64,000 nt of DNA from NCBI GenBank assembly GCA_963768025.1, contig CAVYGM010000011.1:124001-188000 (forward strand), in the 5' to 3' direction. Origin of the DNA: CAVYGM01 sp963768025. GTDB taxonomy: Bacteria > Bacteroidota > Bacteroidia > Cytophagales > Spirosomataceae. The notes beneath the pieces are model-generated. The model had not been told where the DNA came from. It was given only the letters and a program-made list of their open reading frames with translations, and did not search any database. Position 1 is the first letter of the stretch, and each line of letters starts with the position of its first letter. Below, piece by piece: positions 17,504 through 28,457 of the stretch. Made by a program: the position numbers and the translations under genes.

Positions 17504-18172
17504 CTAAAACTGGTCAATTGCTTTAAAAAAATCCGAATAATCCATGTTCGGGAATAAGGTAGGCAACACCATTTTCATAGGAAGGAAATAGTTTGTCAGC
17601 AAGTACTTTTTCATATCGGCTTCCATCGATTTTTTTTTCACGAAAAGGTACTGCCAGTTATAAAACCCCTTCGTAATATAGGTCCACCTCACGTAGGATT
17701 CATAGTTAATTGTCAAGTCGTATAACTTTCCATTTTCGTCTGAAATCATTAATTGGATATGCTGCCAGTCGGGCCATTTTTGGCTGTCGCAAAGAACCCT
17801 TACTCCATCACCGGTATGCGGATGGGCATCAATCCAGCGAAGGGCTGATGGGTCAACGTATGCATTTGAAATACCATCGTCAGCAGTATTGGAAATCAAG
17901 GCATTTAATAGATGATACAGGTTAAACTCGCCCCCGCTTTTTTCTTCGCCATCAAGAATATAGCCCCAATAGAGTGTAATCCGTTCGGGTACATCGCGCA
18001 AAAAAGAGGATGACAGGGTGTCCAGTATCGGTATTTCGGTGGGAACGCTTTCTAAAAAACGATCAAAATCCTGCATCGGAAAATAACGCTTTTCCTGCTC
18101 GTAAATAACGAGGTTTTTAGTCTCTGAGTCATCTCTATAAAACTCATCCCAGTAACGACCTATATTTTTCAT
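17504..18172 (-). CDS. Unknown protein between the DUF4157 giant and the ATPase
   Basis: I recognise no family in these 222 residues. The product is soluble, acidic and rich in aromatics (YWDEFYRDD near the start; WTYITKGFYNWQYLFVKKK at ~180). It has no signal peptide or membrane segment. It begins 6 nt after the giant DUF4157 gene and ends 14 nt before the ATPase, so it is co-transcribed with the cargo candidate. By position it could be a dedicated chaperone, loading factor or immunity protein. That is inference only. Confidence 0.5.
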   Translation of the reverse strand: MKNIGRYWDEFYRDDSETKNLVIYEQEKRYFPMQDFDRFLESVPTEIPILDTLSSSFLRDVPERITLYWGYILDGEEKSGGEFNLYHLLNALISNTADDGISNAYVDPSALRWIDAHPHTGDGVRVLCDSQKWPDWQHIQLMISDENGKLYDLTINYESYVRWTYITKGFYNWQYLFVKKKSMEADMKKYLLTNYFLPMKMVLPTLFPNMDYSDFFKAIDQF

Positions 18173-18178
18173 AACGGC

Positions 18179-21100
18179 TTAAAACGTTATCGTCTTGCCC
18201 ACGGCCTCATCCAGTCCCGGCCTAATCTCGCTAATATCCAGTGCATTTTCTTTTAGGTTTAGTAGTTTTTTCTCCAGATCATTCATATCCGTAGCTCGTA
18301 TTCTTTTCGCTTTCATGGTTTGGATAGACTGAGCTAGCAGACGCGCAGCACTCGGTGAAATATCTCTGATGTTTTGATTCAAAAAGGGTTCTCCCACTTC
18401 GTGTATGTTGCGTAGTACAGGTCCCGTAAAGGTTGGCGAGTTGACAGTTTCATCTACCGACGGGCTTCCGTCTATTTCTGTTTTAGGGTCATCATTTTTA
18501 TAGGTACCCCAGTTAACTTTTATGGAACTGAGATACTGAGCTTGTGCCTGAGTAGAACTCCCCCGGATAGTGGTTGGAATCGGTACAGTCTGGTAGGATA
18601 CGCCTACTCTGTACCAGATCGTCTCCCCATCTTTCTGGATGGCCTCATCAGCGGCTTCTTCTACGGGCAACAGGCTGTTAATGTTGAGCGCATGACGGGC
18701 CGGTACAAGGTTGGAATCGGTTGGTTCACCATTGATCCGGGCCGTAAGCAAATGCATGCGCACCCAGTTTTCGCCACTTCCCGTCAATCCGGCCCTCTGA
18801 ACAAATTCCCAGCCTTCCAAATGCCCTTTATGTTGATTGACATTGGTATCCGCGTATCGTTTGATGTTTTTCTTGTTAATAAACTGCGCGTTGAAGGATT
18901 TCGCCAATACGTTGTTGGTAAATGTAGGCAACACCACCGGTGGATACTGGCCTTTGTTCAACAGGGGCATGAGCAACGGGGTCAGTTCCTCTACTTTTTT
19001 CGTAACAGTATCGTATAACGTTTGGTTTTGGATAGTTGTCATAGATCGGGCCTCGCTTTTTGAGGATGCTTCTGCGGTTTTAAGCGTTTTGAGAGCCCCT
19101 TTTAGTTCGTCATTTTTAGTAGTCGCGTTCCTCAGGGCGATTTTTTTAGGATCAGTGGCTTTTTTAGCCGCATACTCCGTTGCTTTCAGATTCAAGAACC
19201 TTTGCACTTTTTGCGGGTCCGATGCCACAGTCGGCTCTACATCGTTTTCATTCTCAAAATATAGGTTGTGCTCCTGCCCATCATCTGTTTTGAATTTTCG
19301 GCTTATTTTCCACCAGCTCACAAGAGCCTTCAGTGCCTGCTTTCCTTTCGCCACAATGAACCCAAACGCTTTTTTACCAAACTCCCACGCTTTGTCGATT
19401 ACCCAGTCGAAGGCGTTTTCGATGGCACTGCGTACCCGTTTGAGAATCTCTTCTACCTTTTTGGGGATACCATCCAACCCAAGCAGGGAGGCCAGGAAAC
19501 CAATGGCCAGCGGAATGACATTGGCTAGGGATTGCTCTACTTTTTTGGCAGCTGCATCCACTTTCCCCGCGGCTACGTCGATCATCGAGTCCAGCACCCC
19601 ATTGATAAATTCCAGAATCTTTTTGGCGTTCTCCCAGATGAACTTCACAATCTTGTAAATCATCTGGCAGGCTTTTATGAAAGCGCCCGCTGGCGTGAGC
19701 AACTTCATAATAAAATCCAGACCAGCCTGCAACACCTGGTTTTCCAGGTAGCTGAATACCTGCTCTTTCGTCGAAACGATGATGTTTTCCAGTTTATTCT
19801 GTAAGTAGCGCCACAAGCCAATAAGACCCTCACGGATAATAATCTGGAAGATTTCAAAGCCCGTTTTGAGTTTTTCCAGCATTTCGGGGGGAATCTTCTT
19901 GAGAGCTCGTTCCATAAATTTTTCTACCGTAAGCCCGGCAACGTCCATAACCAGCATAAAAATACCCTTCGCATCCAAACTTTCGGGTATTCGAATGCTT
20001 TTGATGGAAGACGAGCCGGTAAACCATTTGATAAATCCATTCTGTAAATGTTTCAGGATGTTTTTACCGAAGTTCTTCAGGCCCTGCGCGATGCCATCAA
20101 TCAGGTTTTCCAGAAAGGCGATGGGATGCCGGATAATGTACCCGATGATCTGGGCCACCTTACTCAATACATTGAACAGTAAATCTTTCAGTTCGCGAAG
20201 CGTATTGATAACACCCTTTACGAAGTTGATCGCTTTATCCACCAGGCCCGCATTAGCCGCTTTCATTTCCTCAATGCGGGCGTCGATCTGTTCGAGATTT
20301 TCTTTGTATTTCTGGGCCAGCGTCTCCACCAGTTCACCCTGTTTGTCTTCTACACTGGCTTCCAGCGTATCGAAACGCCCCATTACGTCATTGAGCGTTT
20401 CCTGTCCTATCCGTTTCTTGTCGGCATCGAGGTTGTTGAAATAATCCTGAACGGCTTTGCGTCCGTCGGCTATTTCCTGGGTGGCGATGTTGAGTTGGGT
20501 AGCCACGTGCTCGGCAATACCTGTGATGACCGTATCCATCTGCCGCAGGTACTTGTCGCGGCCTTCAGTATAAAAGGCATTTACTGCATTGGGCATCCCG
20601 AACAGCTTGTCTTTCGCCCATTTCAGTCCGCCAAAAAAGCCACTATACCGGTCGCTTTTGTAGGCCGACATCCGCCGATCCACGTAGGTTTCAAAGTCGG
20701 CGCGGGCTTGCTGAGCACCCGTATCGAACATGGTGGCGGTAGTGGTGGTGAGGGTTTGCAGCCGGGTTTCGACTTTGGTTTTGGTTTCGCCGTAGATCCG
20801 TTCCAGATCCAGGGCAATTTGCTGCCTGATTTTCTCCTCCTCCAGTTTAGCCTTGTTTTGCTGCCCTTCTACCTTTGTAAAGCTACCCGCCCGGCTATGG
20901 TGCATAGAGAGCAAATCGTGCGTAGCGTCTTTCTGCGCTTCGCCCTCCGCTTTTTTTAACAGTAGCTTTTCGTCGGCGCGGTATTGCTGCGGAGCAGTAA
21001 TGGCATCTTTCTGCGCTTCTTTTTTTGCGTCGAGTGCCTGATTGAACGACGGTTCATTGGAATCTTTTACCTGTTGTTCGGTCAGGTCGCCCTCGTGCAT

Positions 21101-22492
21101 TTCATGATCGAGACGATCGCTACCTTCTTTGAGCGACACCTCCTCCGCTGTTCGGGCGGGGGGCGTGGCTTTTTTGGCCCCTACGTTCGTATTGGCCTGC
21201 CCAATACCCGATGGCGGCAACGGCTGAGCAGACCGGGCGGTGATGCCTTCGGCATTGGGTGCCTCTTTCAGTCGTTTCCTGGATGTCCTGCGAGGCATTG
21301 GTTTTTTCCTGCTCGACTTTTCCGCTTACAGCTCCTTTAACTTCCTCAATCCGGTTGTTTTCTTTGAACTCATTCGCTTCTTCCAGGTTTTTTGGGGCTA
21401 TTTTTTCAATCTGCCCCATCAGTGCCTTTTTGAATGCTTCGGCGTTAAACTTCTGAGGTTTCTGCCCCCCCATTTTGTTCACCTGCTTCGATTTGGCTTG
21501 GCTTTGTATTTCGTTTTCCGGCAGTTTGACGGCCGCCTGCGCCTGTGCGGTTTTTTTCTCGGCGGGGTCGTGTTTTTGGGTCTTTTTAGCCTGTTTTTTC
21601 ACCTTCCCTACTACCGCCATAAAAGCAGGATCTTCCTCCGGGCTTTTGGGCGAGCCTTAGGCTTACCCTTCTCCGCATCGGTTCCGGCGGCTTTGTGCTT
21701 TCTGTTGTCCTTTCCTACTCCCTCTATCAGATTATCTTTGGCCTTATATTTTCTCCCCGCCTTACGCTTGCGGGGTGGGGGCGGTACAGGTTGCACAGGC
21801 ACGATGGGTGGCTTGGGGGCATTGCTGGCTACAGCAACAACCGGGTCGGGTTTGGCTTCGATCAGGGGTTCGGTTTTGCCCTGCTGAATAACGTGCGTCA
21901 GCTCGTGCGCCAGTAACTGAATCCCGATGATGTTGCCGGGATTGTAGTGCCCCCGCCTGAAATAAATGTGGTTGTTGTAGGCGAAAGCCTGAGAATCCAT
22001 TTCGTCGTTCAGGTCGTCGGCAAAAGAGTCGTCATGAACTCTAACGCGCGACAAATCCCGCCCGAAACCCTCCTGCATTAGCTCTCGTAGACCGTCGGGT
22101 AACGGCTCTCCGCTGGCCTGACTGGCATTGAGCTTATCTTCAAAGTCGGCGCTGGGCAGGCGCACATTACCCGATACGTTCTTCTGCTGAATCCGTTTTT
22201 TCTCCTGATCGCTAATGGGTGTAATACCCGACGGATCCATTTTGCGACGCACGGAACCGCCCGTATCCTGACCAACGGATATATTCTTTGAAAAATGGTA
22301 CGCTGCATTATCGGCTTCACGTTCGTATTTGTCGTCTACTTTTCCCACGTTCAGGCGGGGCTGGACAAAAGGCCGGGGCTGGATGGGAGACAAAAAAGTA
22401 CCCTCGTCTCTATGGGGCACAAGCGACCGGGACGGTGCAGATGTGCTGACCGTTTTGGTGGGTTCAGTGCTATGTTGATGAACGGCTTTCAC
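18179..22492 (-). CDS. Giant DUF4157 (eCIS core domain) protein with nuclease-like tail, cargo candidate; two compensating frameshifts
   Basis: The span is exactly 1,438 codons. The N-terminus (MKAVHQHSTEPTKTVS) leads to DKYEREADNAAY. The DUF4157 domain has GFGRDLSRVRVHDD, AFAYNNHIYFRRG and HELTHVIQQG, a zincin-like HExxH near residue 194. A long Lys/Ala/Gln-rich coiled region and an amphipathic helical middle follow (repeated IGYIIRHPIAFLENLIDG-type segments). LGLDGIPKKVEEILKR and a (T)DDGQEHNLYFENE strand come next. The tail contains KGHLEGWEFVQRAG, WVRMHLLTARINGEPTDSN and LVPARHALN, which resemble nuclease-type toxin motifs. The frame leaves at a TTTT run near 21645 and returns at a TTT run near 21267, so the break compensates. 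It could instead be two genes. DUF4157 proteins are repeatedly linked to eCIS loci as loaded effectors. Confidence 0.72.
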
Positions 22493-23784
22493 ATCCAGTT
22501 TACATACATAATTTCATTCATCCAGTCCAGTTTCACCAAGCTCATACCCCAGGGCAGGCTGTTGAGCAGCACGTCAGACGGGCGTTGCTCAACCGTTAGG
22601 GTATAGCCGCCAAATGGGCCGGGTTCCACTTTCCCTTCGCGTTGCAGGAACTCCGCCCGCAGGCCATGCGGCGAGGTGTTTTTAAGGGCTGTCCAGTGGG
22701 TTATGACGGCTTGAAGCAGCGCTTCCCCTTCTTCTTTTTCCCCATCGGACAATGGGAGTAGTTCGTCTAAAAAAGGCGTTTTTAAGGGCAGACCCGACAG
22801 CAGTTTGGCTAATGTTAGTTCGTATTCATCAGCCATGTTGGTACCCGTTGCCAGATAATGCCACATCAAAACGGCTTTTTGTCGGGCGGTTTCATTGGTA
22901 AATCGGCCCTTATGCAGCCAACCCAGTGCATCGAAACAGGTAAACACAAAAGGATGCAGCAACACAACTCCCGCGTTTTGAACAAAGAAGGCTTGAGTAG
23001 GCGGCTCATCCGGGCTTAGAACATCGATATCATCGAACGCTGGGTTTGAGTAATTATCACCCATTAAACGTACTACATCAAGAGGCTTACCTGCATCTAT
23101 AGCGACAAGTATTCGCTTATAAATTTGATCTCGTTGCCCTGCATCAGCAGCGAGCAAATGGGGATAGACCAAAGCAAGAAGTGCATCGGCAGCGGGTTTA
23201 TGGCCAGTTTTTTTTCGTAAAAAAAGTAACCAGCTATCGGGCGATGCCTGTTGTAGAAAGCGCTGCCGAGCCGTGGTATGCTGTATGAGTAATGCATTTA
23301 AAACCTGTAGCTGAGCCTCGGACAGTTTCCCGATCAGGTCAGTCATCCACGGTCGGAAAGCGGAGGTATTTTCGGGTTGCGCAATCCGAAAGGGTATGTG
23401 CTCAAAAAAGCCTTGCTTCAAAAAGTAAATCAGTTGCTCAAAATCTACCTGTTCATTGGTTTTTCGGATGGTTTCTCCCTGTAGTAAGGCATCTGGAATC
23501 GCGTCGAAGAGTTTGTTGCGAAGGGCAGCTTGTATCTGTTGCAGAAAATCGCTTTCCCACCGATCTCCCGCCATTGTCCCTACCTCAATCTCAATTTTAT
23601 CAAGCACGACCCATTCATCGCCCGCACTAAACTCCGACAGAACGGTATCCAGGGCCTGATTGGCCTGAACGCCCGAAAGCAGATTGGCCAGTTGTCGCTG
23701 CAAGTCGAACGCGTCGGTCTGCTCACCCCGGTAGTGGGCAATAACGCGCTGTTTTCTGATGATATGGGATTGTACCGCAGTCAT
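22489..23784 (-). CDS. Contractile injection system tape measure protein (CIS_TMP-like)
   Basis: The product has 431 residues. The opening HIIRKQRVIAHYRGEQTDAFDLQRQLANLL and DEWVVLDKIEIEVGTMAGD matches the N-terminal signature of eCIS tape-measure proteins (Afp14/Pvc14 position). The later part contains NAGVVLLHPFVFTCFDALGWL and MWHYLATG, also typical. The protein is thought to set tube length. Its stop overlaps the start of the DUF4157 gene by 4 nt, so the two are translationally coupled. The 736-residue unknown ends 5 nt upstream. Confidence 0.85.
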   Translation of the reverse strand: MTAVQSHIIRKQRVIAHYRGEQTDAFDLQRQLANLLSGVQANQALDTVLSEFSAGDEWVVLDKIEIEVGTMAGDRWESDFLQQIQAALRNKLFDAIPDALLQGETIRKTNEQVDFEQLIYFLKQGFFEHIPFRIAQPENTSAFRPWMTDLIGKLSEAQLQVLNALLIQHTTARQRFLQQASPDSWLLFLRKKTGHKPAADALLALVYPHLLAADAGQRDQIYKRILVAIDAGKPLDVVRLMGDNYSNPAFDDIDVLSPDEPPTQAFFVQNAGVVLLHPFVFTCFDALGWLHKGRFTNETARQKAVLMWHYLATGTNMADEYELTLAKLLSGLPLKTPFLDELLPLSDGEKEEGEALLQAVITHWTALKNTSPHGLRAEFLQREGKVEPGPFGGYTLTVEQRPSDVLLNSLPWGMSLVKLDWMNEIMYVNWM

Positions 23785-23789
23785 AAATC

Positions 23790-26000
23790 TCAGGAAAGAT
23801 TACCGATGTAAGGAAGATAGAAATCAGCGATTACGCGTTGGGTCGCTACCCGGCTGTTGGGTTCTCGAACATCTTTGTACACCAGTACAAATGTGCCCCC
23901 CCGGGATACTCCCGCCCCATGTTCAAGCCCCGGATTCGCCTGTAGAAAATTACCGAAGGTTGTCCGTTGTGCCAGGCTATCATACGCTTGTTTGATCCGA
24001 TCCAGTGTAGCTAGTTTCTGGATGAGCGCATCGACTATTTTAACGGGCTCGCGCTTGTTGAGGCTGCTTAGGGCGGCATTGCGCCGCCGGGTAAATTCGG
24101 CATAATCGAGCTGGATATTTTCCAGCGGAAACGAGGGTAGCAGTACGGCTGGATTCACGGCGAACTTCACCAGTTCGCCCTCAAACTTACTCACCGCATC
24201 CAGAAAAGGCTGCGCTACTTTAATCTTCCCCAGGTTCATGCGGGTAACCACTTTTTCGGCAGTGGTCGTATCGCTATTGCGCACCGTAGTGGCCCGGGTG
24301 GTTCTGACCGGATTAGCTACAGCCGTCAGTGACCCATAGAGGGCCCGAATATCGTCAAGGATATTGTGGTATTCGCGTTCCAGGCTGTTGACTTCCAACG
24401 GGATCGCTTCTTTGAACAGCGATTGCTGCGCATCAACCCGCAATGCAACCAACGCAAAAGACAGGTTATACTCTGATCGCAATCCCCGGAGCACGTTTAT
24501 AATATCACTAACCTCCTCATTCAGGATGCCTTCAATGCGATAAAAACTGAACTTATCGCTGTCAAAATTGAAGGGATCGCTAACATAAGCAGGTGGGTTG
24601 GCTGGCAGATGAAACGACAGGATATCATCGCTCTGACATCGCTTTGCTTTTTCGTAGCTCCAGAACGGCCGCACTGCTGGATTATAATAAAAAGGCATCG
24701 CCCGGTCGCCCAACGCAGCCGTACGTGGGTAGGAAGGGGTAATTTTAGGGGGTGTTACCCGCAAAAACTGGTTCTTAAGCACAAGGGTATCCAGCCGGCT
24801 GGGTAGAGCCAGTCCTGCTACCCTGGCTAAAACAGCAGTAGTGGACAGGGTAGGCCTAACGTCCCCGAAAACGAGCGAGCGTCGGAGCACAGGAATGGCA
24901 AATCCTTCGATCAGATGGCCAATTCGCTGGTGTAGCCAGATAGCTCTCCGTCGGCCATCTTCGCAGTCCAGTACGGCGGGTGAACGCAAAAAATAATGCC
25001 GCAACTCAGGCTGACAGGTCGTCACCGTCAGTTCGCCCAGCAGCAGATGCTTTGGGAACCAGGTTTCGGCGGGAACGCAGGTCGTCAGCCAGCAACAGCT
25101 GGCCTGCCGAAACTCTTCGTAGGCATCGAACAGATCTTTCAGCCAGTCATACACGTACTGGATGTTGGCATTAACGTTAGTTTGCTTGACGTTGGCCTGA
25201 AGAATCCGCTGCCACCCGGCAATGGGTGAAACCCCACCATACACCGGATCCATAACCCGATTGATGAGGCTGTAAGATTCCTCCAGCAGTTTGGCGAATC
25301 GTTGCGCCAGCGACTGCACAAATGTCTGGAATCGTTTGAGCGAAATGTCATATGCCAGCGCATCGACACCCACCCGACGGCTTTTGACTCGGGGCTGACT
25401 GGCACAGGCGGCAGCCGCCTGTCGGTGAGCCGGTTCGATCAGATTGATTGCATCGGTTTTACGAACCAGCAATACATGCAACTTATTCTGAAACTGGTCG
25501 CCCTGGTTATCGCAGGCAACGCCCGTACAACTGTCGGCCGCTTTCACCTGGCTTTCCAGACACAGCATAACCACCTTATCGGCTAGGAAATTAGTAGTCA
25601 ATCCCTGCTTTGTGGTTTCATTGGTATCCGTGTAGTTGGCCGGAAATAACTCCCATAACGACAAACCGGATATTTTCTGAAATGGCTCGTATTCGGCGTG
25701 GTCAGCCAGGGTGTAGGGGAGCATCTGCGTGTACGTTTGATCCTCGGGCAAACTGATCAGATCCCCTTCCGAAGTGACACCACACCCCCGCGAAACGACG
25801 ACCGCACTATCTACTACACGCGGCATCAATCCACATACCACTCCCACCCCGATCAACTGAGTGCGCGTTCGGGCATCCTGCTGGAGTAGGTAACCAAATA
25901 GTGTATTCAGCTGGGTATGGGTCAGCAACATATCCGGCTTGAAAATAGTCAGACCATAATCGTAGTCGTTGAATGAATTGGGCAGATATGGATTAGCCAT
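23790..26000 (-). CDS. Large eCIS-associated protein of unknown role
   Basis: The ATG at 26000 (MANPYLPNSFNDYDYG) gives 736 residues; a TTG at 26027 would extend it. The N-terminal pattern DYGLTIFKPDMLLTHTQLNTL ... RTRTQLIGVGVVCGLMP recurs, in my recollection, in proteins next to tape-measure genes in Bacteroidota eCIS loci, but no function is attached to it. The rest is mixed alpha/beta with a helical C-terminus (RRRNAALSSLNKREPVKIVDALIQK). Cysteine-rich pieces (SCTGVACDNQGD, ASCCWLTTCVPAETW) are present. There is no signal or membrane segment. It lies where tail-fibre or accessory baseplate genes sit in other systems, so a particle-surface role is possible but unproved. Confidence 0.6.
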   Translation of the reverse strand: MANPYLPNSFNDYDYGLTIFKPDMLLTHTQLNTLFGYLLQQDARTRTQLIGVGVVCGLMPRVVDSAVVVSRGCGVTSEGDLISLPEDQTYTQMLPYTLADHAEYEPFQKISGLSLWELFPANYTDTNETTKQGLTTNFLADKVVMLCLESQVKAADSCTGVACDNQGDQFQNKLHVLLVRKTDAINLIEPAHRQAAAACASQPRVKSRRVGVDALAYDISLKRFQTFVQSLAQRFAKLLEESYSLINRVMDPVYGGVSPIAGWQRILQANVKQTNVNANIQYVYDWLKDLFDAYEEFRQASCCWLTTCVPAETWFPKHLLLGELTVTTCQPELRHYFLRSPAVLDCEDGRRRAIWLHQRIGHLIEGFAIPVLRRSLVFGDVRPTLSTTAVLARVAGLALPSRLDTLVLKNQFLRVTPPKITPSYPRTAALGDRAMPFYYNPAVRPFWSYEKAKRCQSDDILSFHLPANPPAYVSDPFNFDSDKFSFYRIEGILNEEVSDIINVLRGLRSEYNLSFALVALRVDAQQSLFKEAIPLEVNSLEREYHNILDDIRALYGSLTAVANPVRTTRATTVRNSDTTTAEKVVTRMNLGKIKVAQPFLDAVSKFEGELVKFAVNPAVLLPSFPLENIQLDYAEFTRRRNAALSSLNKREPVKIVDALIQKLATLDRIKQAYDSLAQRTTFGNFLQANPGLEHGAGVSRGGTFVLVYKDVREPNSRVATQRVIADFYLPYIGNLS

Positions 26001-26023
26001 GGCACTTCCTGTTTGGGGATTGA

Positions 26024-28456
26024 TCAAATGGTATCGTCATTCGTATTGGTCAAACTTCCCAACGTCGAGCGGCCCAAAATAATGGGGGCTACCTCGTCGG
26101 GATTGTCGCAGTCGTGTAAAACGCCAGCTGGATAAATCGTGTATAGTTGGTCCAGCACATGGATAAAGGCATTCAAAGCCGCTGCGTAGGCCGATGGATC
26201 GGATGTAGCGCAGGCACTCGATTTAGCCGCCAGCCACGGTTGGTACGCATCAGCGAAAAGTATCAGGTGATCGCGCTTCACCCAGCAGATTCTCGCCAGT
26301 ACGTGGGCGGGCAATTCTTCCCGAATGACCCCCTCCGCATACCGACGAAAATTGATATTTTGAAAGCGGTCGGTATAGCCCGGCAGAATAACCGAAACCC
26401 GATAACTATAGGGGTCCAGTGGGCGGCAGTGTGTGCAATCCGGTTCGGTACAAACGGGTAGCCAGCCTTCGGCCGGGTTGGTGGGATCAGGACGCAGCAG
26501 CAGGTGTTCGACCAGATACATACGTTCGCCACCGTATTCTTCGGTGTCATTGGGTTCGATAGCCTGGTATTGTCCCATACCCAGCAGCCGGGCAATGCGG
26601 CGCGTAACGCCCGCTACATTTTCATTTGCCCAGGCTGGCTGACAATAATTATAAGCCCGCACCCGGCACACCTGATGAAAATACGCCCGGCAACGCATCC
26701 GCCAGTGAGCTTCTGTTTCGGTAGTACCTCGCGCGGGGCACTGATAAAAGTTCTGATAAAAAAGAACCTTATCATGGAGTACATCTTGCCCGGAACGGTC
26801 ACCAAAAATAGAAAACATCAGCTGAGCATATTCGCCAAAGTTTTCGGCAAAACGGGCCAGCAGATGATCCAGGAAACGATTTTTCCGAACTGGGTTCACA
26901 TCAAAGGCTTCCCATTCTTTCAGGATTTCTGTGAGTTGGGTACTCAGAGTGGCGTAGTCATCATACAGTGTTTCTATCTCGCCCACGCCCGCTACGGGCT
27001 GGGCAAAGTAGGTAGCGGCATTGGTATCAGCACTGAACAGACTTTTTAGCTGCTGTAGCTGCGCTCCATAATTGGCCAGTAGCTGGTCGAAAAAGAGCAG
27101 ATACGCTTTTAGCTGTTTGGCCTGCGCCTTGCGTTCGGGCGTGGCCGAAGCCGGCAGACCATACACGCCAACACCGTAGGTCTGGGGAAAATCGTTGATA
27201 ACGGATGAGTACCCCGCCAAGTCGTACACACTACCAGTAGGCACGGGTACAGCGTCTATCTGCTTTCTGTTGGCGTTGTACTGCTCTTCCTCTAGTGCGG
27301 CCAGGCGTAGGAGGGCTTTGGCTTTGTCGGTGGGGGAACCAACGGGAATTTTATTTTTATAAAAACTCAGGGGTACCTTATCGAGGCAAAGCTGCGGCTG
27401 ATAGCCCGCCGGAATGTGTAAACACCAGGCTACTCCGGCTGTGTCGACAGTTTGCCACTCCTCACAGGGCTTTTTGGGATCGGCTGTTAGCAGATTAAGT
27501 CTTACTTTTCGCACCGCTTTAACCGCGTTCATACCATTGACCTTAATCCCCATCATCAGGTTGATGAGATCAGATGCGTACACTCGTTCGCGCAGGGTAG
27601 CGGCCTCAAGTTCATCGTTCAGTATGAATCCATTTTGCAGCAATGGTCCTTCAAATATGCTATCAAGCGCTAGGTTTCTGTTTTTTAATTCCTGTAATGA
27701 ATACCGATTTATGGGTGGTGAAAGGTGGTTTTTTAGGGCTAGCAAAATTTGGGCATAGGTTTCGGCTACGTTAGCCTCAGGGGCTAGATCTACATCGGCA
27801 CAGATCATAATTTTCTGGACTGGTACTTCCGTGATCTGGTGGTAATCTTCACACAAATCGCGGTTATCCAGAAACGTTTTTTTGACCGCCTGAACGATTT
27901 CCGCCTTTACCAGTTCGTCCGTTACGCCCCGCTCTTCTACTCGTTTCTGGATGTAGAAAGCATCAAAATCAATCAGAATATCATAAAGGCCGTTGAGGTC
28001 GAATTGAATCCATTTTTCCTCCGGAATGGGTATTTCTGGTAGTGAATAACTGAGCTCCTCTTTTTTGCAGTTGACATGAACGCTCTTTTGCCCTTTTGTC
28101 AACCACGCATTCCGAATGCCGTCCGTGTCGATAAACAACTTACGGTAGTCCAATTCCGTTACGGGGCAGGTGGGCAGTACCAGATCGGGCGTGACAAATG
28201 CCTCCTGCAATGCGGCCGGGCTACCGAATGAAGAGGTGAGCAGGTCGTTTATAGGGAGTTGTGTGCGGCTGCTTAAATCCGTGATGGCGTAGCAGAGCAT
28301 TTCCAGAATTGTGATACCGGGATCGTGCGTATTGTAGTCGGTCCAGACATCGCTGGCAAACTGTTCGATATAACCGATCCCCAACTCCCGAAGCCGGGTG
28401 TAGTCGGAAGCCGTGGAATCAGGCGGAGCGGTTGGTATGAGAATCGGTTCGGCCAT
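26024..28456 (-). CDS. Baseplate J-like protein (eCIS, Afp12/Pvc12 position)
   Basis: The start is chosen at the ATG at 28456 (MAEPILIPTAPP), 1 nt after the preceding stop; the longer frame to 28561 would overlap it. The product has 810 residues. The N-terminal part WTDYNTHDPGITILEMLCYAITDLSSRTQLP is the hallmark of T4 gp6/Baseplate_J-like proteins of this branch. The long middle contains coiled segments, and a C-terminal cysteine cluster (CTEPDCTHCRPLDPYSYRVS) is followed by a barrel-like domain. It forms baseplate wedges around the spike with the neighbouring 1,070-residue protein. Confidence 0.82.
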   Translation of the reverse strand: MAEPILIPTAPPDSTASDYTRLRELGIGYIEQFASDVWTDYNTHDPGITILEMLCYAITDLSSRTQLPINDLLTSSFGSPAALQEAFVTPDLVLPTCPVTELDYRKLFIDTDGIRNAWLTKGQKSVHVNCKKEELSYSLPEIPIPEEKWIQFDLNGLYDILIDFDAFYIQKRVEERGVTDELVKAEIVQAVKKTFLDNRDLCEDYHQITEVPVQKIMICADVDLAPEANVAETYAQILLALKNHLSPPINRYSLQELKNRNLALDSIFEGPLLQNGFILNDELEAATLRERVYASDLINLMMGIKVNGMNAVKAVRKVRLNLLTADPKKPCEEWQTVDTAGVAWCLHIPAGYQPQLCLDKVPLSFYKNKIPVGSPTDKAKALLRLAALEEEQYNANRKQIDAVPVPTGSVYDLAGYSSVINDFPQTYGVGVYGLPASATPERKAQAKQLKAYLLFFDQLLANYGAQLQQLKSLFSADTNAATYFAQPVAGVGEIETLYDDYATLSTQLTEILKEWEAFDVNPVRKNRFLDHLLARFAENFGEYAQLMFSIFGDRSGQDVLHDKVLFYQNFYQCPARGTTETEAHWRMRCRAYFHQVCRVRAYNYCQPAWANENVAGVTRRIARLLGMGQYQAIEPNDTEEYGGERMYLVEHLLLRPDPTNPAEGWLPVCTEPDCTHCRPLDPYSYRVSVILPGYTDRFQNINFRRYAEGVIREELPAHVLARICWVKRDHLILFADAYQPWLAAKSSACATSDPSAYAAALNAFIHVLDQLYTIYPAGVLHDCDNPDEVAPIILGRSTLGSLTNTNDDTI

Positions 28457-28457
28457 G

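Noticed and set aside
21120..21620. Separate 166-residue gene between DUF4157 and the 1,039-codon frame
   Set aside because: Both ends run into the neighbouring frames at homopolymer runs and the total is a whole number of codons, so one long protein is more likely; two genes remain possible.
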